The notes beneath the pieces were generated by a model. That model saw only the letters and a list, made by a program, of their open reading frames with translations. It made no database searches and had not been told where the DNA came from. Shown here in pieces: positions 23,341 through 33,842 of a stretch of 64,000 nucleotides of DNA. The translations under genes were made by a program, and so were the position numbers. The DNA comes from Xylona heveae TC161 (lineage: Eukaryota > Ascomycota > Xylonomycetes > Xylonales > Xylonaceae): NCBI RefSeq assembly GCF_001619985.1, contig NW_017264207.1, forward strand, positions 129,294 to 193,293. The letters are read 5' to 3'. Positions within the stretch are counted from its first letter, which is position 1; the number at the start of each line of letters is the position of its first letter.

Positions 23341-24065
23341 CCTATGAGAGAGAATCCTTGAACCCCTAAGAATATTTCTTAGGAACTACTAGAGTGTGTC
23401 TCAATTGTCTTGAGCATGAATGGATTGACATTAGCACCCTCGAAACTTCCCGGCGAATGAAAAAGTCATTCAAGATTCAATGACACAATTTTCCACAGTG
23501 GGATGCAAGAGGGACCAAAGCAGGAATCATATTATTATGGACCGTGGCTAGAAATCGAGAGGTCCTTGAAACGCTGACGATCAGGTTCAGGGCCGTGGAC
23601 TGGGGAATTAAGTATTGGGTCTATGCATTGAGGCATGCAACATCTGAGTGCGCTCAGATGGCGCAAGTGTGTCTCTTGCATTGATGCTCTCCTGCCGAGA
23701 TCGTCGGGGTGCTCACGGATTTATCATGAGCACTATCTGAGGTCGGGTCAAATCATCCCCAAAAGGGTGGAAAGCAATGGAGCTTCATTTGAAGTAGTAA
23801 TCTAGTTTCGGCATCTGAAGGGGTTTCAATCGAATTTACTGAGAAGTGACGTGCTTCAGATTCAGTTATCTCTCGCACCGACCCTCGTGTGGGGCCACTA
23901 CTTTAAATTAGTGAACAACAACTTAATAATTACTATGGTTTTCTTGAGGTGTATAAGCCCTTAATTCGGCTTGATTAAGTGCAAGCAATGGTCATGTCGA
24001 AAATGGCCCATAAAGTTCTAGCTCTATAATGCAAAATATTCTCATAAAATGATTAAATTCCTGGG
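23341..24065. other. Gene-poor AT-rich island, right part
   Basis: This is AT-rich sequence between the orphan frame and the 3' end of the next minus-strand gene. No open frame or repeat of note is seen. Confidence 0.5.
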
Positions 24066-26711
24066 TTATTCCACGTTCTTGACTTTATCTGTTGCTTCTT
24101 TGGCATCAATGTCGTTGTTCAGGGTCTTCCATCCGCCCAGATCAGTTTCTTCGTCAAGATATAGTCCCAGAGGAGCAGCAATTTCATGGGCAGCAATGAA
24201 GCGGTTTCCAACGGGAGAAGAGCCAATGATGACTGTTGATTTTGTTTTGCGATCTGGGTCGGATGTTGCAGGCGGGTCCAGTAATCCCTCTGAATGCACT
24301 ATTGAGTTGGGAGGAGGAAAGTAGTAGATTGCCCTCTCGGTAGAAGATTGCGGAAGGAAAATAGGTTTAGTTGTCACCGTAACCTGGGATTCCTGTTTGT
24401 GATTGTGAAGTTCCCCATTCTCAGTGTGGGACGATGTACGGAGGGCGCCGTTTGGGGAACGAGTACGGGTTTGGAACAGCGGAATCCTTATAACTTGCAA
24501 TTCCACAGAGCTCTTGACTAAGTATGCATATTGTTCAGACCAGGTGAGCGTATAACCATATGGAAAGCTTGCTGCCGGAACGTATGGTTGGTCGGAATCG
24601 ATTGTGGTGCCCAGGGGAATGGCAATGCGGAAAATTAGTCGTGGTGGAACGCGAGAGGCGTTCATAATAGAGAGTCGATGCGTCGAAATGTGTAATGTGA
24701 GGCGTATCAGGTCTTTGTTCGGCACACCCTTGTTTCCATCTATTCCTTGTGCCTCTTTATTGCTCTCATCCTTTTGCGACTCAAGTGCAGCAACATGTAG
24801 GTATTCTCCCCCACCCGAGAATTTGCATTTGATGGAGGCAAGTTTTGACATTTTTGACGCGGTTCTCACGAGTTTCCGGATGAAATAACTGTTTTCCACG
24901 AAATCGGCAAAGAGAACCTCTCCATCGCATAGTGGCCAGACAACCAGTGGTGAACCAAGGTGAAATACTGGCGGCGATGAGAAGAGCATGTCTGGAAATA
25001 CATGGTCAAAGTGAAAGACGGCGGTTCCAGAGAAACCGTCAATTATCTCCAACCTCCCTCGCTCGTGGGCAGGACACTTGCGGATCGATTGGCGTGACCG
25101 GTCGAGAAAGGCTGCAAAGCCAGTGCCGCCCTCATTCTCACCGTATCCGTCATCTTCGGAACCGGAATAGTAGCTTTCCTCGTATTCAGAATCCGAGTCA
25201 TAGTTTTCGTCCTCTTCCTCATCTTCACTGGGGTCGCAGTCGATTGTTTTGTTTTTAGATGCATCTTCCAGCTTAGAAAGGAATTCGTCTGGATCTGCAT
25301 CGCTGATATCGGACGAGTCGGAATCTACTGGATGCTCTTGTTTAACGTTTGTATCAGAGAGCTTTTCCAGATCGTCTTCATCAGACAACTCCAGCTCATT
25401 GTCAATTTTGAGTTCTGATTCTGAAGAAAAATTGCTCCACTCTTTGATTTCATCAGATCGAGTGGAAGCTGAATCCTCGCTATATGACTCGTGGGCGGAA
25501 TTGGTCTTATTGGACGAGAAATTACTCTCAGAGTCCAACTTCAAGGACTCGGCATCTTCGGATAAGTTATTACCGTCATCCCGAATCTTGAGGGAGGCCA
25601 GTGATGAGGCAAATGATGATGTCGAAGAATTATTTGTGACATCCAGTTTCTTATGTGAATCTGGGTGCTCATATGACGCCCCGTCGAGATCAGCAAATAA
25701 TTCCCGTAGACAGAGGTCAGCTCCGTCATCACGGTCGTTGCAGATGAGGTTGTCGACACAGAAGTCGTCTCCTGAGATTGATCTCCTGGTCGCCAAAGCA
25801 ATGAATCCGCCAAAGCTTGCAATCTCCTCAAAGTAAAATTTGCTGGATCCATTCAGTGGAACGAACGTTGTGCACTTCGGAGCATAGAATAACTTTGATC
25901 CAATGCGCAGAAAGCGAAAGTCGGAGGTACAGGAGATTGCTGGCGGCCTTCCAGCCACACCAGACATGGGATGAGTGTACAGCGATACATGATATTTGAC
26001 CACCTGCAGAGTCTGTTCGCGTTTTACAATTGCCTTTTCTGAATTTATCATCAACCACCTCGTGCACAAAAAATTTTTCCCATTGGAATCTTTGTCACTG
26101 GTAGTATCGTCAGTAAGGCCTCACTGCTACATGAAGAGTGCCGACTCACTCGTTTAAAGGTCTCACGACCAGCATTTCGGTCCCTTCATCGTTAACGCAT
26201 TCAAAGCATGATATTTCCCTTGGGTCTTTACTTTCCTCCTCATTCAAAAGGAGGAAGCTTGTGTATTGACTAGGTCCATGGGACAAAAGGTTTCCAGACC
26301 CCAATGCACCCCATAGACATCGGTCTAGCTCAAACGGACCGTCGCTTTTTTTTGAGGCATGCTCCTTCAAGAAGTAGCCCCATTCACGAACAAACGCATC
26401 ATATTGCCTATTTAGCAATGCCCTGTTGGGCTGCTGTTTTGCAGAGTCTCGCGGCAATTGATTCGTTCCGTTTTCGAGAGGATGCTCGACTTCAACTTGA
26501 TAGCCATGATTTTTCGCTCTAGAAGCAGACGCTTGTCGAAGCCATTCTTCTACCATGCTCCTGGACCACTCTTTCCTCGCAAAAGCCTCGTTCGAGGATG
26601 ATTGTGAAGTCTTTGTCCCAGGCAATGCCGCTGATTCCCTTCTGGTAGCTTGTTAGATATATTTGACGTTCCTATGGTGAAACGACCGACTTACAAATTT
26701 GACACAGTCAT
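24066..26711 (-). CDS. Acidic protein of unknown function, 846 residues
   Basis: Three exons on the minus strand, 26711-26695, 26641-26150 and 26097-24066, encode 846 residues. The first exon is only 17 nt (ATG through MTVSN plus two bases). It was placed because a GTAAGT donor, a CTAAC branch point and an AG acceptor join it in frame to LRESAALPGTKTSQ, where no other ATG is available. I do not recognise the family. The N-terminal third is globular (WSRSMVEEWLRQASASRA, YDAFVREWGYFLKEHASKK, CLWGALGSGN). The middle, about residues 320-500, is extremely acidic and Ser-rich (EDEEEDENYDSDSEYEESYY). The C-terminal part has short hydrophobic strands (AVFHFDHVFPDMLFSSPPVF, YLVKSSVELQVIRIPLF) that could be beta-sheet, perhaps a propeller. 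There is no signal peptide or membrane segment. It borders the gene-poor island and is divergent from the AAA ATPase gene. Confidence 0.75.
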
Positions 26712-27439
26712 CGTGACAACAGCGCTTAATCAGCTGAACAAAACCAATAACGTGGATACGTGCGATGTTTCTGAATTCTTCATTTACAATGAGTTGCTAG
26801 TAATTGTAACTGCAAGAGAGCAATTGTTGAACTTCGTCTCTCTTTTCAGATATTCTGCGACAGTGCCTTTCATACTTCATCCAACCCATGTAATATTTCC
26901 CCACTCCCCCACAATTAACTTAGGCTGCCGCAGCAGCCTCAGCGATCATCAGGTGACTATAAATTGATGTTCATTGTGCTGGCAACCTATCCGTCATTAG
27001 TGAGTCATCCATACATTTCCAATTTGTCTGTACAGTCAGGCATTGCTGTGGCGAGGTTGACAAGGCAGCAGTAGCGCAGGGGCCAGCTCACCTTATTGTC
27101 ATAACCAGGACGAATGAAAACCCACATTTACATCTCCACGTCTTTTGACTCAGCTGTAGGTGCAGTATAGGCAATGATGTGTCTCAATGTATATTCCTTG
27201 TCTTTCCATAGGCAGCAGCTTGTCATTTGACAATTACAATGGATTTGGAAGCAGTGGAGAGGGGGGCAGCCTCCCGATTCTCAACCGCTTAATACAAGGC
27301 GTCCAACTTCTTTCCCGAGCTTCCAGGTTGCATAACCAGCTGAAGCCCGCAATATTATTTAGTTCAAAGCAGCCGCTCTTCTAAATTTTATTCAATCCTC
27401 AGTTTTTACTCTGATCGACAACCTGTATCATCGACGACG
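26712..27439. other. Divergent promoter region
   Basis: This is 728 bases between the starts of the acidic-protein gene and the AAA ATPase gene, presumably carrying both promoters. No open frame or RNA gene is seen. Confidence 0.6.
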
Positions 27440-29870
27440 ATGGAGACTGCCAGACTCCTTTCAGAGCGGGCGTTGCAACTCAAGCAACGGCCGCCAGTGA
27501 GAAAGAATGAGAAGAGTGAAGGGATGAAAGACGACCGTGAGCCCAAGAATGGGCGAATGTTGCGAGTCGATCAGATCTACAACAAGTGCGATTCCACTAA
27601 AGTTGGTTGAGACCGTTACTTAAGCACCCCGCTAACAATAGCGCCCTTTCAGAAAGGACCGCCAGACACACTACGTCAAGACCGCCAAACCATCATTAAA
27701 CCAGTCAAAGCTCGAGAAGCTCACCAAGACTGCATTGGTCGTCCGGCGTGTGATTAACGATAGAGGTCTTGTCTCTAGGGTGGAAATCGACATTAGATCG
27801 GTCGCACTCAAGAATGTGTTGGCGGAAGTCTTCAAAGGAGTGGAGGGTCTGCAACTTAACAAGAGTCCTCCAATGGTGCGATATCAGTCATCTTCGGTAC
27901 TATCTTCTAATGTTTTGTTCCAAGCTAATATCACATTTTATTTTTGGATCTTAGGCATATCCACAGCTTCTGTTCCATGCTGCTCCTGGGCTCCTAGAGC
28001 TATTAAAGGAAGAGGAATCCAAAGCAGAGCCCAATAAAACATTAATCAACGACATTAACACAGCACTTACCTTTGTGCAAGAAGACTTTTCCGAGCAGAT
28101 AGCAAGCTTGAACTCTCTTCGCGAGCATGGCGAAATTACGTTTGATCTACTGTGGGCCATCTTTTCACCTAAAACGCTTGTGTTTACCCAGCAAAACTCC
28201 ATGCTCGAACCGCAAGCGGCAAGGTTTAAAAAGGGAGACTACGGCACTCGACAAAATGGTACTGCATATTTCAGCCTTCGATGCGAAGTTATCTCTCACG
28301 ACGGCCAGGATTTTGGTTACGGAGAAGCTTGCTACACCATTGATGATTTTGAGGGAACGAAGAAGACTCACGAGCTTCCGGTGTTTCCTTTCTCCGTGCA
28401 TCCAGCGAAGGAGGCAATGCAAGAGACTCTCCTTGAACGCGGCCGAAAATTCATCAAGCTCAGCATTGAGCCAGTATGCAAATCATACACTGGCTTTGGG
28501 GTTTATGAGCAGAAAATGGGACGGTGTTCCCAAGAACTCCAATTTCTCGTAAGACTCTGATCCATTGTTCCTCTCGGTCAATTCTACTGCCCTTTCAATG
28601 AACTTGTCTATATGATTAAAAGCTGACTCTGGATCGAGGCGACTGGCCGCATAATGATTGACCCAGTTGAATTCCGGCAACAAAATCCCAATTCAATGCT
28701 TCTCCCCCCATGGGTTCCCACCACCATAAGCGCAGAGAGCCTTCCGGAAAGCGAGCTTCTTCTGTGCAATCACCGCCTTCAGGGATTCAGTTTTCCCAAG
28801 AAGCGATGGGCCACATTTGCGGTTTCTAGCATCTCAGATGTTGTGTGGAACGAAAAGGCCATTGATAGGCTAGTCATTGATTCCCGGCGTCGCCGGATCA
28901 TTCATTCGCTCGTCAAGTCTTACCGCAGTGAGGGCAATGTCTTTGATGATATTGTCCAAGACAAGGGCAAAGGATTCATTGCTCTCTTGAGTGGTAACCC
29001 CGGTGTTGGTAAGACATTGACGGCGGAGGTTGTGTCTGAAGTCACTAAGCGTCCGCTGTACATGGTCTCCGCGGGAGAGCTAGGCACGACTCCAGAAGAC
29101 GTTGATATGCATCTGGAAATGGTGCTTGAAATTACTCGACGCTGGGGATGCGTGCTACTTATCGATGAGGCGGACGTTTTTCTGCAAGAGCGTGATGGTC
29201 TTGACATTGAGCGCAATGCTATTGTCAGCATCTTCCTGCGCCGATTGGAGTATGTCATTGCTTCTCCTCAAGCTGTTGCCCTAAAAGTGAAGATAAGATT
29301 AACACCTTAATCTTACAGGTACTTCCAAGGCGTACTAATTCTAACCACGAATCGACGGAGCATGATTGACTCGGCATTCCAAAGTAAGTCATATAATCTT
29401 TTTTTCTCCAAACTTTGATAGAGATCGAATAGCCTCTCTATCCGTCTTTTCTTACACCCCATCCTTAACTTCTAAAAGGTTTTTTTCGCTGACTAACCCT
29501 TCAATAGGCCGTATCCACCTTTCGCTGGTATATCCCGATCTTGATGTCAAGAGTCGCACTATCCTGTGGAAGAGCTTTATCGACAGTGTCCCAAGCGGCA
29601 TCAGTCTTTCCGACAGCGACATTGACGAGCTGGCAAAGGTTCCCATCAATGGACGACAAGTACGTAGATTTTTTTCTTTTGTTACTCTTCCTCCCTGCCC
29701 CTAACCATAAACTCTAGATCAAAAACGCAATATCATGTGCCTTTCTCATCTCGCGCGAGGAGACGTCTCCACTGGGCTTGGAAGACCTGCGCGCCATGCT
29801 CGACCTCGTCACCAACGAACAGAGTTCTGGACCTGGCGCTTCTGGTTCATCTGACGAATCTAGTTCATGA
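27440..29870 (+). CDS. AAA-family ATPase (fungal DUF7025-type)
   Basis: Seven exons, 27440-27585, 27653-27896, 27955-28548, 28639-29249, 29319-29383, 29508-29659 and 29718-29870, encode 654 residues, with every junction in frame. The N-terminal half resembles the DUF7025 region found before fungal AAA domains (EHGEITFDLLWAIFSPKTLV and GTAYFSLRCEVISHDGQDFG). The AAA module has Walker A GNPGVGKT (about residue 446), Walker B CVLLIDEADVF (about 499), FLRRLEYFQGVLILTTNR with a sensor-1 Asn, and an arginine-containing segment (SAFQSRIHLSLVYPDLD). The lid region is KVPINGRQIKNAISCAFLIS. The short C-terminal tail is Ser/Gly-rich. Members of this group are common and multi-copy in filamentous fungi, and their substrates are mostly unknown. 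The 28549-28638 intron is the least certain junction. Confidence 0.88.
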
Positions 29871-30344
29871 GTTTCTTTGTCCTCTATACTTTTTTATGCA
29901 GAGATCAGCTCACGTTGCTCGCATTTCTGTCGTAGATTCACAATAGCTTAGATGCAATAGTCATGCCACGACACACAGAACAAGAAGTAGAATATACCAT
30001 CTCTGCTGAATCCTCCTTATGCTCCAGCTTCTCGTATTCTCTCTGTGATCTTTTCCGTGCACCATAGAAAATAGCACGTTATTGACATTGACTCACTCTG
30101 CCTCCCATTGTAACTGACCATTCCCGTGCCCTGGACTTCACTACCTTATGTACACTACCTTATGTACTGAATGCTCCGTGCCTCGTTTGCTTTCATCTCC
30201 TATACATTCCCCCGCCATATACCCATGCAAAGATGTTCTTGACAATGTGGGGATGTAAAGAGGAGCAATGAAATATAGAAGGGGAAAAAAATAATATGTA
30301 GAAAAGAAGAGAAAGTAAAAAGGGGAAAACAAAGTGTTTTCTTT
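29871..30344. other. Intergenic, between convergent genes
   Basis: This is 3' flank shared by the AAA ATPase gene and the zinc-knuckle gene. It contains short A/T runs and a small direct repeat (CTACCTTATGTA twice near 30140-30165). No gene is seen. Confidence 0.6.
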
Positions 30345-33300
30345 TCAGGTCCGATGCTTCGTCCACGCATTCTTCGCCGCGCTAGGCATGGGTCGATATG
30401 TCTCGAATCGTCCAGGGCCGCGTTTCCCTCCTCCTCCTCCTCCACCACCTCCACTACTTCTTCCACCATCCGACCCACCACCTGCACGGCCTCCTCCACC
30501 ACCGCCACCACCACCACCGTAGCCGCCGCTAGAACCCTTCCCTCGATTCCGTCTCCCATTACCACTGCCGCCTTTGTAACTACTACTATCTGTACCACTG
30601 CCGTACCCTGTGCGATGGTATCCACCGCCACTGCCTCCACCACCACCACCGCCGCCGCCGCCGCCGCCACCGCCGTAGCCGCTGAATTTGCCCCTACTTC
30701 CACCACCATTGCCATTGCCTGATGCAGAAAACGGAGGACCGGACGAAGAGGAGGGGAGCGGAGGAGGAGGTTCGTTTGGAAGAGGCGGGTGTGAAGAAGA
30801 AGATGAGGAAGGATGATAGGCGTCGAAGAGTTTGTTATATGGTTTCAAAGAGGGCGGAGGACGAGGAAGAGATGGATAGTTATTATTCGAGGAGTTTGGA
30901 TAGTTAGGAGGAGCGTTTGCGTAGCCTGTTGTGATGAGAAGAAGAAGCGGGTTGGTTAATAGGTGTCCATTGAATTGTATCGTGTGAGTATGTGTAAGAG
31001 TGAGAATGGGGGTGAGCGGATGAATGATGGGAGGAGGAATGGGATGAAGGATGGGATGAAGGATGGGATGAAGGATGGGATGAAGGATGGGATGAAGGAT
31101 GGGAAGGGGGACGAGGAAGAGAAGAGGAAGAAGAAGAAGAAGAAGTTGTTGAAGATGCTAAAGGGTTAGAAAATGTTTGCTGCTGTTGAGACTTCTTCCT
31201 TTCCTTCTTCCTCTTCTTCGCTTGTGCAGTTGATGACTGTAAAGGTGCTGGCTGCTTTGCTGAAGAAGGAGCAGTAATTGAAGATGATCTTATTGGCAGT
31301 GATATTTTTGATTGTGCTGGATATGTAGAAGCAGAAGTATAAGAAGAAGAAGGAGGAGGAGGAGGAGGCAGATTTGAACAAGTTGATGGGTTTGAAGTTG
31401 TTGTGTAAAGTGGTGCATGATCAGAAGCAAAACAGACAGTTGGACAGGGAGTAGTAGTCGACAGTCTACTTGTCGTAGTTGTCGAGTCATTAAACGCACC
31501 AGTAGTAGCTGCGGCAGCGTTTCCTACACTGCCGCCGATTCGGATACTGCCTTTGGCAGCTGAAGGTTTTCCTCCTGGCCCACGGCCACCTGACCGACCG
31601 CCCTTTCGTCCGCGATAAAAGTTCGACGTATCGCTATCCTCATCGTTGCTGACATCACTTCGCCTGCCGCTGTCGCCTCTCAGACCAGGTCGCTCGTTTC
31701 GTCGGCCTCCCTTGGCGTTCGGTGCTCGTGGTGGTGCTCCTCGGGGTCCGTGAGTGGGCGGAGCAATCATCGGGGTTGGAACCGCAGGGGCACCTTCAGG
31801 GATGGGTAGAGGTGGCGCATTCGGATCGATATAGGAGAGCATATTGACAAAGGAAAAGGTCAAGCCGTCGGAATGGAAGGGCAACCCCCTGGGTCTCAGA
31901 GTACAGTCGACGCCATAATGTCCATCTGAGCCACAGTAATAGCAGCCAATTGTCATGGAAGGAACTTTTCGCAGAGGGACAATTGCCGCTGGGTTGTAGA
32001 AGCGCCATATCAGCGAGCACGCTTGCTCTGTGTGTCCGAACTGATTGCACAGATCGCATTGGACGCCGTCCGCAGCAGCGGACCGGATGAGTTTTGATGG
32101 ACATTGATCCTTGCTATGCCCGCGTTCGCGGCACTTGGGACATCGAGTGATTCGAGGGCATGCAGAAGAGAAGTGGTCATCCAGGGCATTGCAAGCAGTG
32201 CACTAGGGTTGTGTTGTTAGATCGGTTGATCGTGTTATGGTACTGGAATTGGGCATTCTCTGCATCAGTGGGAGGGGAAAAAAAGAAAACGACGAACCTT
32301 GAGTGAAGGACAGATCTCTGAAGCATGGCCTTTGCCGGCACATACGAGGCATGTTACCGGCTCATCTCGATCCTTATCCGGGATGCCCGAGAGATCCTCA
32401 ACATCAATCTCATCAATTGTGCCGTCTAGGCCTCGAGCGGCTTCGATCCGAGGATCGAATGGCGCGGTAATATTGTTATACCTATTCTGTAGATCGCGAT
32501 CCTGAACCGATAATTCGCCAAGCGTCTTGAGCGGCAACTGCAAGCTCTGAGCGTTGGCGGCGTCTCCGGCGCTAGCTTGTTGATTGTGCATTTCAACCGT
32601 GATCGGCTGGGTGGATGATTCCTTGGGAGGTGGGACGTAGTTGGATTGTGAGTACTTTTGAAGAAAATCATCACCTTCATCATCCTTTTCTTCTCCGGCA
32701 GGTAACGGTGCAAGGCCTTGTTGTTGTTGTTGCGCCCTGTTGGCTGGAGGTTGGTCGACATTGAGGAGCAAGGAACGATCAGCTTCGCTGTTTGAGCTGA
32801 GTTCACCCACGTCTTCATCTGAATGGTCGTCATTATTACCCTCGTCCGAGTGCTCGCTCCGTTTGTCTAGAGCTGCAGTAGATGCATCGTTACCTTCTGC
32901 GGGAACTCTGAATTTATCCAAGAATGTATTTGGGTCCGATCGCTTGTTGCGATATGATTCATGGAGCCATTTGACGGCCTTTAAAACCAGATGCCTCTCC
33001 ACCTTAACCTTCGCCTCAGTTAGAGACGTTAATGCCGCAGCAGCAGCCTCGCGGGACACGTATCGGGAGACCACGTTTGGTGAATCGTCATAGACATCTG
33101 TCAAGCCTTCGCTTCCCACATTGGCGATACACGCGTAGATGGCCTGTTTCGTTTTGATAAGAGTCTTTTTCGACGGCGATTTCACTCCTTCAACAGAGTT
33201 CCGCCACGACTGACGGACCGCAGGGCATATGTGCAACGAACAACCTTCCTCTATCAAGGGAATCAAATCGGAATCTCCACGGCCATCGTCGTGAAGCTCA

Positions 33301-33842
33301 ACGGTTGAGGCAAACAGCGGTGCGACGACCTCAAAAATAGGCATTGGATATATATTTCCGGCTTTAACGTAGTGTTCCCTCCGCCATTTAGCACCAGTTG
33401 AAGCTACTGGTGAAGTCGTCTGTTCTTGTTCTGTCGTTGTGCTGGGAGGAGGAGGAGCAGCGGCGGAGAGCTTCGGACCGCCGAGCGACGTTCGAATTGT
33501 GGATTTTGTCCGGTTCCAATCGACCGGCGGTGCCTTTTGCACCTCGAGACCGGAGTCTTCGGTGACCGGTGCATTTCCCCCTTCGTCCGCAGTGTTCCTA
33601 TCCTGCCTCGATTCGTCGTCTTCCATGCTCTCCCCTAGGATGTCCCCAGCTAATGAGAACAAGCCTCCGGATAGGTTTACATCGTGTTGCGCTTGTTCTT
33701 CCGGCCGTGGTCCACGGCGCCTCTTTTTTTCTGGTGAACTTCCAGTTGTAGAGGGTGTTCCTGCGCGTGATGAAGGCGTAAGAGAACGTTTCTTGCCCAC
33801 AGAGGCCGTACGTGAGTCGTCATTCGCTGGTTGAGGCGGCAT
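30345..33842 (-). CDS. Air1/Air2-like CCHC zinc-knuckle protein with Gly-rich tail
   Basis: Air-type proteins are the RNA-binding subunits of the nuclear TRAMP complex, which feeds RNAs to the exosome. The preferred model has exons 33842-32298, 32202-31500 and 30925-30345, 942 residues, with the total coding length divisible by three. The long N-terminal part is acidic and Ser/Pro-rich with KKRRRGPRP. The knuckles are CLVCAGKGHASEICP, CTACNALDDHFSSACP, CPKCRERGHSKDQCP, CDLCNQFGHTEQACS and CYYCGSDGHYGVDC. RGG/Gly-rich sequence follows, with a Gly-rich tail ending PMPSAAKNAWTKHRT. Yeast Air proteins are much shorter, about 360 residues, so this is an extended fungal form, and other zinc-knuckle RNA-binding proteins are alternatives. 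Intron 2 is 574 nt (GTGCGT donor), unusually long here, and remains open in the upstream frame until a stop at about 30904. Retention would give a different C-terminus (see findings). Confidence 0.82.
31041..31100. repeat. 12-bp minisatellite, five perfect copies
   Basis: Five exact copies of GGGATGAAGGAT lie head to tail, with degenerate partial copies on either side. On the minus strand the 12-base unit would code HPSS tetrapeptides if the surrounding intron of the zinc-knuckle gene were retained. Confidence 0.9.

Noticed and set aside
30354-30722. Plus-strand Thr/Ala/Pro-rich open frames opposite the Gly-rich tail
   Set aside because: They are antisense shadows of the GGX repeat coding sequence of the zinc-knuckle gene.
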